A DNA stretch of 42,172 nt from Lingula anatina (Eukaryota; Brachiopoda; Lingulata; Lingulida; Lingulidae). The stretch spans positions 74,581 to 116,752 of the forward strand of contig NW_019776088.1 in assembly GCF_001039355.2 (NCBI RefSeq), in the 5' to 3' direction. This document shows positions 1 through 9,979 of this stretch, piece by piece. The translations under genes and the position numbers were made by a program. Numbering within the stretch: the stretch's first letter is position 1; every line of letters begins with the position of its first letter. Below the pieces are notes generated by a model, which saw nothing but the letters and a program-made list of their open reading frames with translations, was not told the origin of the DNA and made no database searches.

Positions 1-826
1 ACTACTGTCCAGAGATCGTCCCTCACATCAGGGGTCCCGAGTTAAAACCAGAATGTCGGCTCGTGATCTGTTGTCTACCACAGAACATCAGACATATGTA
101 TTTAAGTGATGGCACGGTCTTTGCAAAATTAATAACAGAAGCGGGATTAAGCCAAGGTGGGTTCAAAATGTAGTTATGTTAAATATTACACTGCGTGTGT
201 GGTTTTGATATACATATTTTAAGATATGTTAAAATCTTGCTCAAGGGGCCCAATATTTTTGGCGTTTTAGAGAGCAAACGATGCCCTTTGGTACGGTTTA
301 GCACTTTGATTTAGCTAGTCAAAATTCTAATTTCAAGAGGGGAATATTGGTGTGATATATTTTTCAGAAACCGAAGGGAGGGTCAGAACCCCCTCCCCTG
401 ATCTCCCTTTTAGATCCGCCACTGCTTATGTCAAATATTCCACTTCGCTGGCGGTTATAAAACCAAGTTGTACAAATATATTGGTCTTAAATTTGATAAA
501 AATGATATATTCATTTAAATGTTCCAAACGCATGATATACATGTATGACATATTTGTGTCTTCTAGCAAAGGTGTTGATAATCATATTTGGAGAGAGGAA
601 GACATCCTGGAAAACACTGTGTGATGAGAGCATCTACGGCAGCGTCCTCCAACAAGGCCGGGACCTTTACATGAAAGGACGCAATCAGGCGTCGCTGTTG
701 AGAGAGCAAACTCGTAGTGGAGTGTCTGAAAGCGTCGCCTTGGTCACAGTGGACAACCATGCATCTAGGTACCAACTGTGGTTTATGAAAAACTTCGTTG
801 AAAGTGCCTTCACCGATGAGGAGTGA
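1..826 (+). CDS. Family A copy 1 (A1): last two exons of an unrecognised alpha/beta-domain protein, 5' truncated by window edge
   Basis: Two coding exons are visible, 1-156 and 567-826, joined by a GT-AG intron (donor CAAG|GTGGG at 157, acceptor TTCTAG at 561-566) in phase 1; TGA ends at 826. The first exon encodes the second half of a block containing CRLVICCLPQNIR. The second begins AKVLIIIFGE and ends with VTVDNHASRYQLWFMKNF. Hydrophobic strands (LVICCL, VLIIIFG, VALVTV) alternate with amphipathic stretches, suggesting an alpha/beta fold, but I do not recognise the family. The homologous junctions in A2 and A3 fall at identical codon positions, which is the best support for the exon model. 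Earlier exons (start, membrane segment) must lie left of the window. The intron carries a MITE fragment. No stop or frameshift is seen, so this copy may be functional. Confidence 0.72.
230..425. mobile_element. MITE fragment in intron 4 of A1
   Basis: The stretch runs from a GGGGCCC-rich start through AATTCTAATTTC and ends ATCCGCCACTG. The same order of motifs occurs at 25005-25160 in the matching intron of A2 and in fuller copies at 25876-26067 and 27014-27255, which begin CAGGGGCG. The 5' terminal repeat is not recognisable here, so this is a truncated copy, probably inserted before A1 and A2 separated. Confidence 0.5.
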
Positions 827-916
827 GACAATTCTATAGATCGCCTTATGTAATTTTGAAACTGTTCGACATTACATTGAATGACACTATTTGCCAATTT
901 AAGAAAAGATAGACAC

Positions 917-1050
917 AGGCCTACCCAACTACCAGAATTCGGCACCTAAGGATCCTGAATTAACCGGTATATCGAACCACACTACCCGTTTTCAAGGTGT
1001 GTGTCAGATCGCATTTCCTTAGGTGCCGAGTCTGGTAGTTGGGTGGGCCT
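917..1050. mobile_element. 134-bp foldback/MITE-like element with long terminal inverted repeats, in the A1 3' flank
   Basis: The left end AGGCCTACCCAACTACCAGA is matched by the right end TCTGGTAGTTGGGTGGGCCT as an inverted repeat of about 35 bp. A short core contains ACCGGTATATCG and ACCCGTTTTCAAGG. The orthologous flank of A2 (about 25610-25640) reads straight through without the element, so it is a discrete insertion. A near-identical copy lies at 35616-35748. Degenerate cores recur inside the palindrome at 12870-12990, 13385-13500 and 13580-13690. Confidence 0.7.
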
Positions 1051-1229
1051 TATTTTTCTTCAACAGACAGGCACAACAACGTTCCTTTCCTTTATGTTCA
1101 TATAAAATCCACTGACCAAATTGCCAGATAAAAAATTGGTACTGAGACAATTAAATCTAAATCGATTTAAGAGTGTAAGACCTTTTAATGTTTTTTTATG
1201 CATTTTACCCATTTTATCTTGGAACAGGA

Positions 1230-1383
1230 TCCAGGGTTATTTGGGTCGCGAATGCTTGTTGAAGGTGCCTTTATTAGGCTGTCAGATGAATCTGTAGATC
1301 AACAATACTTTTTTTTTCAAACTTTTCTACGCGGGACGAAATCGGTCAGAGAACAGACAGATAAACTGAAATCTATCATCTAA
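1230..1383 (+). pseudogene. Second C-terminal remnant of family A downstream of A1
   Basis: GTTGAAGGTGCCTTTATTAG followed by LSDESVDQQ matches the end of A3 exon 5 (FVERAFTDTRVSDESVDHQ at about 29888-29942) and the sequence after it. It lies about 430 bp beyond the stop of A1, so A1 appears to have its own terminus plus this second A3-type terminus. It could be a duplication relic, or an alternative last exon if an acceptor is used upstream; I favour relic. Confidence 0.45.
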
Positions 1384-1522
1384 AGTCTCAAAAAAAAAAA
1401 AAATGAAAACATAAACAAAAACTGAAACTGGTTATCTCACTTTCCACAGGGAGATGAGAAGGATCCAGGAATAGAAAGACCAATATTAACCAGAGCTGTA
1501 TATAATGTTTTTTTGTAATTAA

Positions 1523-1930
1523 AGGGATAGTAATTATTTGTATGAGATCTATATTTCACAATAAAAACATTGTGAATAACTTATAGAAATATAATATATT
1601 CTGTTTTACCACAAAAACGGCAGTTATAGCTTTTTTTTATATCTGGGCTAGTCTTTAGACCACGTGACCTCCACTGATGGCTATACTTTGTTTTATCTCT
1701 TAAGAGATTTTAACAAAAAGAAAAAAAACAAGCTTTGTAGAAAAAAAAACGAGACTAACTTTGAATGTAAAATGAATTCATTAACCATTAGTAAGTATGG
1801 TAAAAGTGTTGTTTACTCCAGGAAATTCATTTTTTTGGCCAAAACGAAGAGTTATTATCCTTTTAACCTGCAGCACGTAGAGGCCGAAAATGTAGGCGGT
1901 AATTCTAGCCTTACTTGTAGAGATTTTTAA
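1523..1930. repeat. Dispersed repeat, about 350-400 bp, three copies in window
   Basis: The segment starting AAAGGGATAGTAATTATTTG and running through GAGATCTATATTTCACAATA, GACCACGTGACCTCCA and GAAACGAAGAGTTATTATCC-like sequence recurs at 10240-10585 (diverged) and 36245-36650 (nearly identical, part of the N-bounded duplicate). It contains no convincing coding region; an 88-residue open frame here is lysine-rich and unconvincing. Confidence 0.6.
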
Positions 1931-2240
1931 AATGAAAATTATGAAAACAAGACTCCACAATGACAGCTGCACTAATTTATGTATTCTAAACATAAATGAA
2001 GACAGAAGTTAAACAAAACCTTAGACTTGCAGTTTTTACAATAAATTTTTTCTCGATATTGAATTGCAAGTGTGTTTGCTCGTGTGTGTGTTAATTATTC
2101 TGTTCTGTTTTACCAAATTCAATAGGTAAGAGGGGGCTGATTGATAAAAAATACATGCATGAAAGTTTATATTTTAATAAGATACATGCTCTCACAGGGA
2201 GCCAGTGCAAGTGATATAAAATGGGTGTAAAGTGATTTCG
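1870..2240. repeat. Dispersed repeat shared with 16012-16370
   Basis: Motifs AGGCGGTAATTCTAGC, CACAATGACAGCTG, TAATTTATGTATTCT, TTGAATTGCAAGTGT and AAGAGGGGCTGATTGATAAA-like occur in the same order at 16012-16370, upstream of B2. It therefore belongs to the ancestral duplicated unit between the A and B genes. No coding potential is seen. Confidence 0.6.
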
Positions 2241-2371
2241 CCTGGGTGTTTTAGTGGAAAGGCTAGTCCAATTTTTTAATCCGCTGCAACGTGTGGTTAC
2301 CATTGCATGTTTAACTGTTGCTGCAGAGGATTCAAGTAATTCCGATGTGTCTGGTGTTTGCTGTTGGTGTA

Positions 2372-3157
2372 GGGGAGATCGGGGCTATAATTTGACCCCG
2401 GGGTAAGTTGCCCCACCGCCCCGTCAATGTATAAAAAAGTAACTACGAGCTAAAAATTTGGCCACATATTCTTGTAAAGTGACCATAGCCTACAATGCTA
2501 AGGAAGTGTCGGGCGTTAAAATGTTTTACTTAAGAGGTGAGTCCAAATAAACGATTTTTGTACCTAAAAGAAAATTTAATAATATATTTCCATAGGCTTT
2601 TGATCGAATATAATATGTGTATAGGGCATCAAACTGAAGCTTATTGTTTCAAGTTTCACATAGATGTATCATCGTTGCTCATTCTAGCCCCATAAATGGC
2701 TGCCATCCTTTAAAATAAAAAAATGTGCACCCGTGGCTAGTTGCCCCCCTTGACTCAAGTTGGACCCTCGTATTTCCCACAAACATTTGGGCGCAGCAGA
2801 GCTACAGACCATTGTTGAAACAAACTCCATGGTTTGTAAAATTGTTACCAGTTTAAAACTGAATTTGTTAGTTTATTTTAAAACGAGAATTCATTATTCG
2901 TTTTCATTCATTAAAAACCTGCTTTGTACCATAATTAATTTATTCTTAATTAAAACAAAACAAATTTTATTGTTAGATATTTAATGTTATATATTTTATG
3001 TTAGATATTTTGTTAGATATTTGAAAAATAATGACGTTGCATACGTAGCTACGTTCGTGGGGCTTACGTTGAAACCGGTTTTGTTATTTTAACTCATTCT
3101 CTGTTGGCTCTACAAGGCCAAACGTGTCTTACTGGGCCAACTAGCCCCGGTCTCCCC
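2372..3157. mobile_element. About 790-bp non-autonomous DNA element with TIRs GGGGAGAYCGGGGCTA
   Basis: The left end GGGGAGATCGGGGCTA is inverted at the right end TAGCCCCGGTCTCCCC. The interior is AT-rich and has no transposase frame, so it is a MITE-like derivative. No certain target duplication is visible. The right-hand part (about 2885-3157) is repeated at 36655-36945, where the left end is missing because of a deletion. Confidence 0.6.
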
Positions 3158-3437
3158 TTTCTATAGAAGGAAAGGGGTCGAAGTAAATACCCAAGTTTTT
3201 CACTTGTGGATGATGGTTCAATTACTTCTGATATCTGAAGTTGGAGATCCGGCACAACTTCCGCATTATGCAGTTTAGTTATTAGTTTATTGCATGGTTA
3301 TCGATTATTTAAGGGGCTTTTTACGCGCTATTTTTAGAACTTGACGTTATCTCCGTTTTGTGTATTTAAGGAGTCGTCCCCTCCGAGCCCTCTTAAAACT
3401 AAATCGTTGGTGACCGCGCTGGTCTACCATAGCCACC
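3158..3437 (+). promoter_or_regulatory. Short upstream region of B1 between TIR element and start codon
   Basis: Only 280 bp separate the end of the TIR element from the B1 ATG, so the promoter must lie here or within the element. TATTTAAGG-like stretches occur near 3306-3312 and 3362-3369. I see no clear GAAANNGAAA interferon-response motif. Assignment as promoter rests on position only. Confidence 0.3.
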
Positions 3438-5160
3438 ATGGGGAGCTATTTCAGCCAAACGTGGGAGAAATATCCTGTCGGGTCCTACTCCCCATGGAAG
3501 ACATTTGTGATCAGAGATACTGCATCATGTCGCCAAAAATGTATTCTGCTAATTGGAACTGCTGGAAGCGGTAAATCGGCGTTTTTGAATACCATCAGTA
3601 CGGCACTTTTTGGCACATACAGAGAGCTCGCCAAGTGCGGCAGCGGCGATAAAGAAGGACACATCTCAAAGTGTCTAAAGATGCATGATTTGTCGAAAGC
3701 CAAGGCTAAACCGTCGACAATTTTATTTAAGAAAAATCAGCTCCCAGTCCTCATAGATATGTGCGGCTTACCTCCAAACGATCCCCCGACCGACCGTTTT
3801 GAAGAAGTTCTCAGGCTTATCCTGAGAGGCCATCTACCCCTAAACACCGACATTTATGACCTAATCTCCAATGAAGAAGCAGAGATTCCCAAATGCGATG
3901 ATGGTGTCCCCATAGACCGAGTGGTTTTTGTTGCTACCGCAAGCATGGACCTGCCAACAGCGTATTGCGATGCAGTAAGGAAAGTATGCGAGGAAGTTTT
4001 GGGGGCAGGTGAGTGCAAACTTATTGATGATAATGATGACGATGTTTATTGCTTAATAAAAAGCCTTTGACCTAAAAGTCATGTACAGTTTCACCTTAAT
4101 TTTACCACAAGTAGTAATGTAAAAAGTCCTTTTATGTACACCGAATAAAAATGAACATATCCATATTAGCTAATCCGCTTTGCCAATGAGAATATGTCAT
4201 CCGTACTAAGTCAGACATAATCCAAACAAATAATCGTTCATTTTTACTGTGTTTTGCCTATTTTATTAAGATGTATCTCTCCCTCAAATCGCTATACAAC
4301 GGGCACAGTAGTGGAAAGTGTATCCTTTCTCAATCATGAAACTGTTACTTCAGCAGCAGAAATTTGATAACGACGTTCCTGTATATAAAACAATGGAAAT
4401 GACAAATATTTTTCTAGATTTATAAAAGTTTTGCACAGATTGTACGGTGAGCACTTATCAATGTCTTTCTAATGCACACTCTGTCACTCGTGTTGTAAAT
4501 TGGTTCATTAACTCAGCATCTCCTAACTCGTCCTCGATCCAGGCATAGCCGAAACCGTACTGGAAAGGAGGTGTTTTACATGGGTCACAGTCCAACCCAC
4601 GCAACATAATATAGCACTGGCTTGGGTATCTCCCCAATCTTGTCCAATACTTGATACACCTGGATATATAGGTTACATATAACGGTGTTCTCCCACATTC
4701 ACTTTCACTTGTAACGTTTTGGTTCAAACACGCTACTCGTTTGCAGAACCGTACATGAGTCCGTTCAATTTTTTAGCACTGCTGGTAATACCATATTTTA
4801 CCTCTCCGACTCTCTCGGTGTTCTATGCATGTTGTATTTTACACACACAGATACGCTTTCACTTATGATAGTTGTTATCTTCTTTTTAATAGACGAAATA
4901 TTTTATTCATTTCAGAGTTTTCACTTTTTGGTGTTCTAACTAAAGGAGACCAGCTGACTCGAAGGACCAAAGATAAATATGACAAGTTTGTCGAAATGTT
5001 ACGAGCAGGAGGGACCCCTTACAAGGTTTTGGTTATAGCTAATTACTGTAGTGCTGTTTGCGGTGATTCACTTTCGACATGGAAAGGCAGAAAAGACATA
5101 GACGATCCTATTTTTGCATTCCTGGCAGAAATCAGCAGATCAAAATATGATAAAGCCTAG
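3438..5160 (+). CDS. IFI44-like GTPase (B1), two exons, intact
   Basis: Exon 1 is 3438-4008 and exon 2 is 4916-5160. The intron has donor GGCAG|GTGAGT and acceptor TTTCAG, and the phase-1 junction restores one frame, giving about 271 residues. GCCACCATGG surrounds the start, an ideal vertebrate-type Kozak context. Visible motifs: P-loop GTAGSGKS at residues 40-47, DMCG at 107-110 (G3-like DxxG), PIDRVVFV near 158-165, and LTKGD at 198-202 (G4-like TKxD). The order P-loop, L-I-D-x-x-G-L, RLILRGH, DRVVFV, LTKGD and a VLVIANYCSA strand fits the C-terminal GTPase region of interferon-induced protein 44/44-like. Those human proteins have a longer N-terminal part that is absent here. MGSYFS fits an N-myristoylation signal. 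The family is linked to antiviral responses in vertebrates; the role here is inference. It lies downstream of A1 on the same strand. Confidence 0.85.
4458..4727 (-). pseudogene. Antisense fragment of a retrotransposon ORF C-terminus inside the B1 intron
   Basis: The - strand encodes CIKYWTRLGRYP, then QCYIMLRGLD, QYGFGYAWIEDELGD and LMNQFTTRVTECAL. I associate this pattern (K-Y-W-x-R-L ... C-Y-x-M-L ... Y-G-F-G-x-x-W) with C-terminal regions of non-LTR retrotransposon proteins common in molluscs; this is from memory and unverified. A related frame lies at the matching place upstream of B2 exon 2 (16823-17110) and B3 exon 2 (30636-30887). The reverse-transcriptase core is absent. A co-opted antisense exon cannot be excluded. 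Confidence 0.5.
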
Positions 5161-5519
5161 ATTAACTGAATCATATGCCCACAAATAACACAGATTTCAG
5201 TTAAAAAACTTTCATTTTAAATGAAAAATATTATTCGATATCAAAATCGTTTCCTATATGTTTATACTAGTTCAGGTAGAAAAATCGAAATTCAAAATAG
5301 GTTTTCTTTTGGACGTGGTTGAGTGATCAGGAAAGACTCAATATAATCAATATACAAGTTTCCAAAATAAGAAATTAGTTTTTGATATGATAGGGATTTC
5401 ATAATAATGTCAAATCCCTTGTTTTCACTCAATCTTCAACCATTGTGATCACTCAATCGCATAACAAGGTTTAATATATGCTGAAGTTCCTTGTTACGCG
5501 GTTGAGTGATAAGTATCGA
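5161..5519. repeat. 3' flank of B1, conserved in all B copies
   Basis: Downstream of the B1 stop, motifs TTGAGTGATCAGGAAAG, TCAATATACAAGTTT, ATCACTCAATCGCATAA and TGAAGTTCCTTGTTACGCGG recur in order at 17673-18097 (continuing at 19758) and 31360-31850. This is non-coding sequence duplicated with the gene. It gives empty-site references for the MITE at 5520 and the Tc1 element at 18098. Confidence 0.7.
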
Positions 5520-5931
5520 CAGGGCCGTAGCCTCCGGGGGGGGGGGGGGGGGGGAAGGGGGGAGCCCCCCCCCCCCCCCGGGGTTTGGGGGGCAAAAAAA
5601 AAAAAAAAAAAAAAACCCAAAGGAAAAAAAAANATCAATTCTGTGAGAAAATGCACTCATGGCCACTAGACAATCATTCAACAACCTGTTTACAAAGGTG
5701 TACTGTTTTTAGCCAACTCAGTTCATGCCAAACAGCTCACCCTCCCTTGGGGAGCTATCCCACAATTTCTGTCTTCTGATTGAGCAATAAATAACAGTTA
5801 AAATGCACCAGAATGCAGTATTATACATACAGTTTTTAAAAATTTTCCACACCCTCCCCCCTCGGGGGCTTCGCCCCCTCGTGTCCGCTTGCTGCCCCCC
5901 CCCCTGGCATTTTGCTCAGGCTACGGCCCTG
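5520..5931. mobile_element. 412-bp MITE with CAGGGCCGTAGCCT terminal inverted repeats and 5-bp target duplication
   Basis: The element begins CAGGGCCGTAGCCT and ends AGGCTACGGCCCTG. It is flanked by ATCGA on both sides (5515-5519, 5932-5936). The corresponding places near 19790 and 31845 lack it and read through from the GTAATCAG-type sequence to CTCAGT. The interior has long G, C and A homopolymer runs and an N at 5633; there is no transposase frame. The superfamily is uncertain. Confidence 0.8.
5537..5633. repeat. Homopolymer cluster (poly-G, poly-C, poly-A) with ambiguous base
   Basis: Runs of about 18 G, 14 C and 20 A follow one another and end next to an N at 5633. Such runs are hard to sequence and the true lengths are doubtful. 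Apparent open frames across them (poly-Gly/Pro/Lys) are artefacts. Confidence 0.85.
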
Positions 5932-5936
5932 ATCGA

Positions 5937-7573
5937 CTCAGTATAACCGATATACACGTTTAAAGTACGTTTTGAATACGAAATTAGGTGGAAATTATTT
6001 TTTGAAATGATGAGCATTTAAAAGATAATTGAAAAGATTCTTGTATTGACGTTGCATGATTGAGTCTTGGACGAATAAAACGAATTATTCGTCACGTTTT
6101 GGTGCACGTGTACCTGCGTATATAACTTGTTTTATGAGTTGGGTCCTATTAAAAAGAAAGATAATTTTCTTTGAGTATACCGGATGTCACAAATCCACCC
6201 AGTTCCATTGTTTTCAATTGGATTAGCGTTTATTGAACTGATTCCGGTATATATAACGCAATCTTTAACGAGTTGCATGAATATTTAAAGGGAACGAATT
6301 TATCAACCTTATCACAGTCACAGTACATTCATGTTTAAATGATACCAAATACAATTGTTCAAACCTACGTAATTGATGTAGGTCATTTCACAGTAGTTTT
6401 AGGCAACTTTTTATCAGGTACAGTGACTGTGATAACTTTGATCACACCTTTCAGGTCAGTTTTTCACCTAAACCTTGTGATCTTCATTAATAAGTTATAT
6501 TTTAATAAATCAAATGTGAAATACTCAGGTAGACACTAAGTAAAAGAAAATACTGAGCTAAATATTTTTTTCTCTTGGATAAAATCCACTTTTTGTAATT
6601 AAAATGAGCACTTTACACTTGGGAAAATGATAAGGTTTTCATAAAATGTATATAAATGAAACGTTGGTAGCTTTCCCTGCTACATTACTTTACTAGATAT
6701 TTTAATCAATCTATTTTGGTATATCTCTATTTTCTTGTATTAAAATTTAAAATTGAAATGATTTCCCTTTAAATAAAAAAGTAATAATCTCTAAAAATTG
6801 GTGATAACATATACATACATGAACGTAAGACCTCTTTTAAAACACAAAAAGAAAAGCTGTCCGTATTTCTCTACGGTCATGGATCTCTATCACCCACCCA
6901 AAATCAAATCTTCGAAACTATTGCAAATTTTCTACTCGAAAACCTTGTCATCACTTAATAGGTACTATCTCTTCTCTATTTAACCAATGTCTTATACGTA
7001 AACTAGTTACGATCCTTTTCTTCTCCCTTTTATTTTTCTTTCTTTCTGTACTAATTTAGTTCTGGTGCTCCATACGGAAATACTTGAAGTTATATAATAT
7101 AATATAATATATTATTTATTCTGTTGTATATATGTATATACGTATCCATTTGTTTTATTTATTTACCTATTTAATTTTGTGGAGAGCATATAATGCTTCC
7201 AGCACCTTGCCTCCATTTCTTTTGAATAAACGTTGTTAAAAAATACATATATTATTAAAATGTTATATATTTTTATTATTGAAATTGCACAGTTTTCATA
7301 AGGTTGCTTTACATGAATACGTGCATAGCCATTGCACTTTGGCAAGAGGGTTTGTGTATATAGAGTAATTTTAAGTTTATGTATTTCAGTTATAGAAAAT
7401 ATGTCATCATTTTGAGAAATTAAAAAGTACTATATGGACGATTGAACATAAATCTTTGTTTACGAATTATATACACTGTGATAAAAGTTAAATATATTTA
7501 TAACAGTGAAAACCCCCTCAAGAAAGAAAGAAACCGGTCGGGGCAAAAAAAGTTGCTGTTCTTTTTTTCTTTT

Positions 7574-7574
<1 letters not shown>
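5937..7574. other. No gene seen; AT-rich sequence with small inverted repeats
   Basis: 5937-6150 continues the B 3' flank. A hairpin-like pair (TTATCACAGTCACAGTAC near 6310 and GTACAGTGACTGTGATAAC near 6419) brackets about 90 bp. 6523-6755 is an inverted copy of 32705-32975. No open frame has splice signals or recognisable content. Confidence 0.5.
6523..6755 (+). repeat. Dispersed repeat, inverted relative to 32705-32975
   Basis: CACTAAGTAAAAGAAAA, GAGCTAAATATTTTTT, GGATAAAATCCACTTTTTG and TAGATATTTTAATCAATCTA are all found reverse-complemented and in reverse order at 32705-32975. No coding content. Probably an old non-autonomous element. Confidence 0.6.

Positions 7575-7575
<1 letters not shown>

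Positions 7576-7657
<82 letters not shown>
7576..7657. repeat. (TA)n microsatellite
   Basis: About 80 bp of almost perfect TA dinucleotide. The poly-Tyr/Ile open frames over it on both strands are artefacts. Confidence 0.95.
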
Positions 7658-7659
<2 letters not shown>

Positions 7660-9594
7660 GAGCTGGTATATATATGAATATGTATGTGGAACATAATAAC
7701 ATGTATCTTTATAGTGAAATATGTGTCATTATATGATTTTTAAAAGTATATGTATACAGAATACGTATACGGGTATCTGTAAAAATGTGTCTGTTTTCCT
7801 TTTAACCCAACACAAAGCACTAACTGAGAGTCATTCCAATTTAAAGCATGGGTAAACAACTGTCAGCCCAGCAATCACAGAACGTTTGATAACGTTACAT
7901 TACCATTACCATTACGTTTTCTGGTTATATAAACGTTATCATGTTAATCGTGATTTTACTTTCTGTATTTATTGGGAATCTGAAGTTATTATTTGTATAG
8001 AACTTATATTGAAGTTAAATAAATTGGGATAACATGACACAAGACTTACTTGATCCAAATTCTTATCAGACCTTAATGCTATTTGGCAGTTTGTATGTTT
8101 GTAGTTTGTATATGTACAAATTTCCCAAAGGAAAATTTAATGTATTCGCTAATCTACTGCATTAATGCTCCTCTCTGTACAAACCTATGTACTTTTTTGA
8201 GTAGAATTGCAGTAGGCTATGCTGCATTTCTACTGCAAATATGCTCCACACCACTACTGCATTAATGCTTTTTTGCTACTTCGATACTACTGCATTTTCG
8301 TGCGGGTTGTGTCAAAACTCAAAAAGTGAAAGATATGGAAAAAAACTATTTTCCATTTAAGATGGTGTAAACATGGTTTATTTTACATCAATGATGTTAT
8401 AAATTTTCATTTGAAATTTCCTCTTCTAGAAGAACTCAACAAAAAATTCAACCTTAACACTAACTTTCTGGGTTAATTCAGTATCCAAAAGAGCTTACCA
8501 TCTGAATGGCTATCTCTTCCCATGGAAGGAAATTACGCATAGCATCCCATGAAATAATTGACTCGATTAAACAAATAACCAAACCATCCAGATATAGCTT
8601 TTCACACGAAACTGAAAATGCTCCAATTCAGAATAAATAATAGAATATTTAATACTTATGCTTATCTTATGAATTTGTGAATTTGCAAAATGCTAGGGAA
8701 AATATCCTGTAGTTTTTTTTTCTTTTCTTTTTCTTTTTTTTTTTGGGGGGGGGGGAGGGGAATGGCCACATGTACAAAATGTTTGGACGTCCATCATTTG
8801 CCCCGCAAAAATAATTTAGGTATGGTCATTGATAGATCTCTGGAGATCTTTGTATTTGGGCTTGTGCAAGCATACAATATTTATGTACCTATCTTTATAA
8901 TCAAAAATATATTAGTATATGTAGAATGGGAACAAAAACCTAAGATGGGAAGGAACTGGAGGATATGTTAAATACTACAGATATATTTGAATATGTTCTT
9001 TATATTAGTATAGGAAAAAACAATATATATTATTAAATGCTTGTTGCTAGGGTTATATGCTGCCTTGAAACTGTTGGTCTATTTGGGCTTTTAATGGCTT
9101 ATAATAGTAAAGTAATAGTTCTGATGGTCTGTAACACTATTATAAGCCTTTCTAAATCGTTTAAACTGCACAAGAAAGGTCCAATTAGCTTGTTACTAAG
9201 GTAAATCACTTCCCTAGCAACAGTTGCTAAGCAACGCTTTGAAAATTTGGGCACTACCCTTGAAAATGATTAGCATAGTCCAAAGAACATATCTGCCAAA
9301 TTTCACGCTTATTCCACATTCTGAGCAATTTGGGCAATATGTAGCACCAATCATCCAGACTATCCAAATTTTTAAAAAGACTTGAAAACATTCTTATTTG
9401 TGCAGTACTTCAATTAAAATCTAATACCTAAAATTATATATTTTCTCATTTCATTAGAAAATGTTTATTGTTTAGACGATTAGTATCTTAACCAGCATTA
9501 TTTACCTCAGCTTTTATTATTTATATTAGTACTTTTAATCTTGATAATTTTATTTGTAAACAGCACTGAGATGTAGTGCGGTTTTAGGAAATGA

Positions 9595-9596
<2 letters not shown>
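7658..9596. other. No gene seen; single-copy AT-rich DNA
   Basis: 8090-8300 repeats TACTGCATTAATGCT and variants. 8706-8760 is a T-rich run followed by poly-G. GTTGCTAAGCAAC at 9223-9235 resembles an RFX X-box palindrome, with no gene beside it. No exon can be supported. Confidence 0.45.

Positions 9597-9625
<29 letters not shown>
9597..9625. repeat. (ATT)n microsatellite
   Basis: About nine ATT units in tandem. Confidence 0.9.
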
Positions 9626-9629
<4 letters not shown>

Positions 9630-9979
9630 CAATAATCTAACAAGAAAGAGCTTTGTTCTCTCTTTTTTCATATATGAGTGTCAAGTAAAAAACTTAAAAG
9701 TGTTATAATAATCCTGCAAACATCTACATTATCATTTTTATTAAACTTACAAGTTTAATAAACAATCAGCATGCTGACCTACCGGTACTAGTGTATAAAT
9801 ACCACAGTCACATCAGTGATAATGACACCATTGACGTAATTTTTTGTACTTTGTGATTGATCAAGAATTGCAAGAACTGACTACGAACTGATTACGATTC
9901 AACCACGAATTCTGAAATCTGTCAATTCCTGGCGATTCGTGGGATTAGTGGTCTGTGTGAAATAGGGGCATAAGTCAAA

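Noticed and set aside
685-945. 86-residue - strand frame, repeated as 98 residues at 35384-35680
   Set aside because: It is the antisense shadow of family A exon 5; its repetition comes from the duplicated block.
5436-5779. Four overlapping open frames with poly-Gly, poly-Pro and poly-Lys
   Set aside because: Generated by homopolymer runs inside the 412-bp MITE, and they cross an ambiguous base.
7442-7702. Open frames of 80-84 residues on both strands across the TA tract
   Set aside because: They consist mainly of alternating Tyr/Ile from a (TA)n microsatellite; the same applies at 15733-16010 and 20914-21096.
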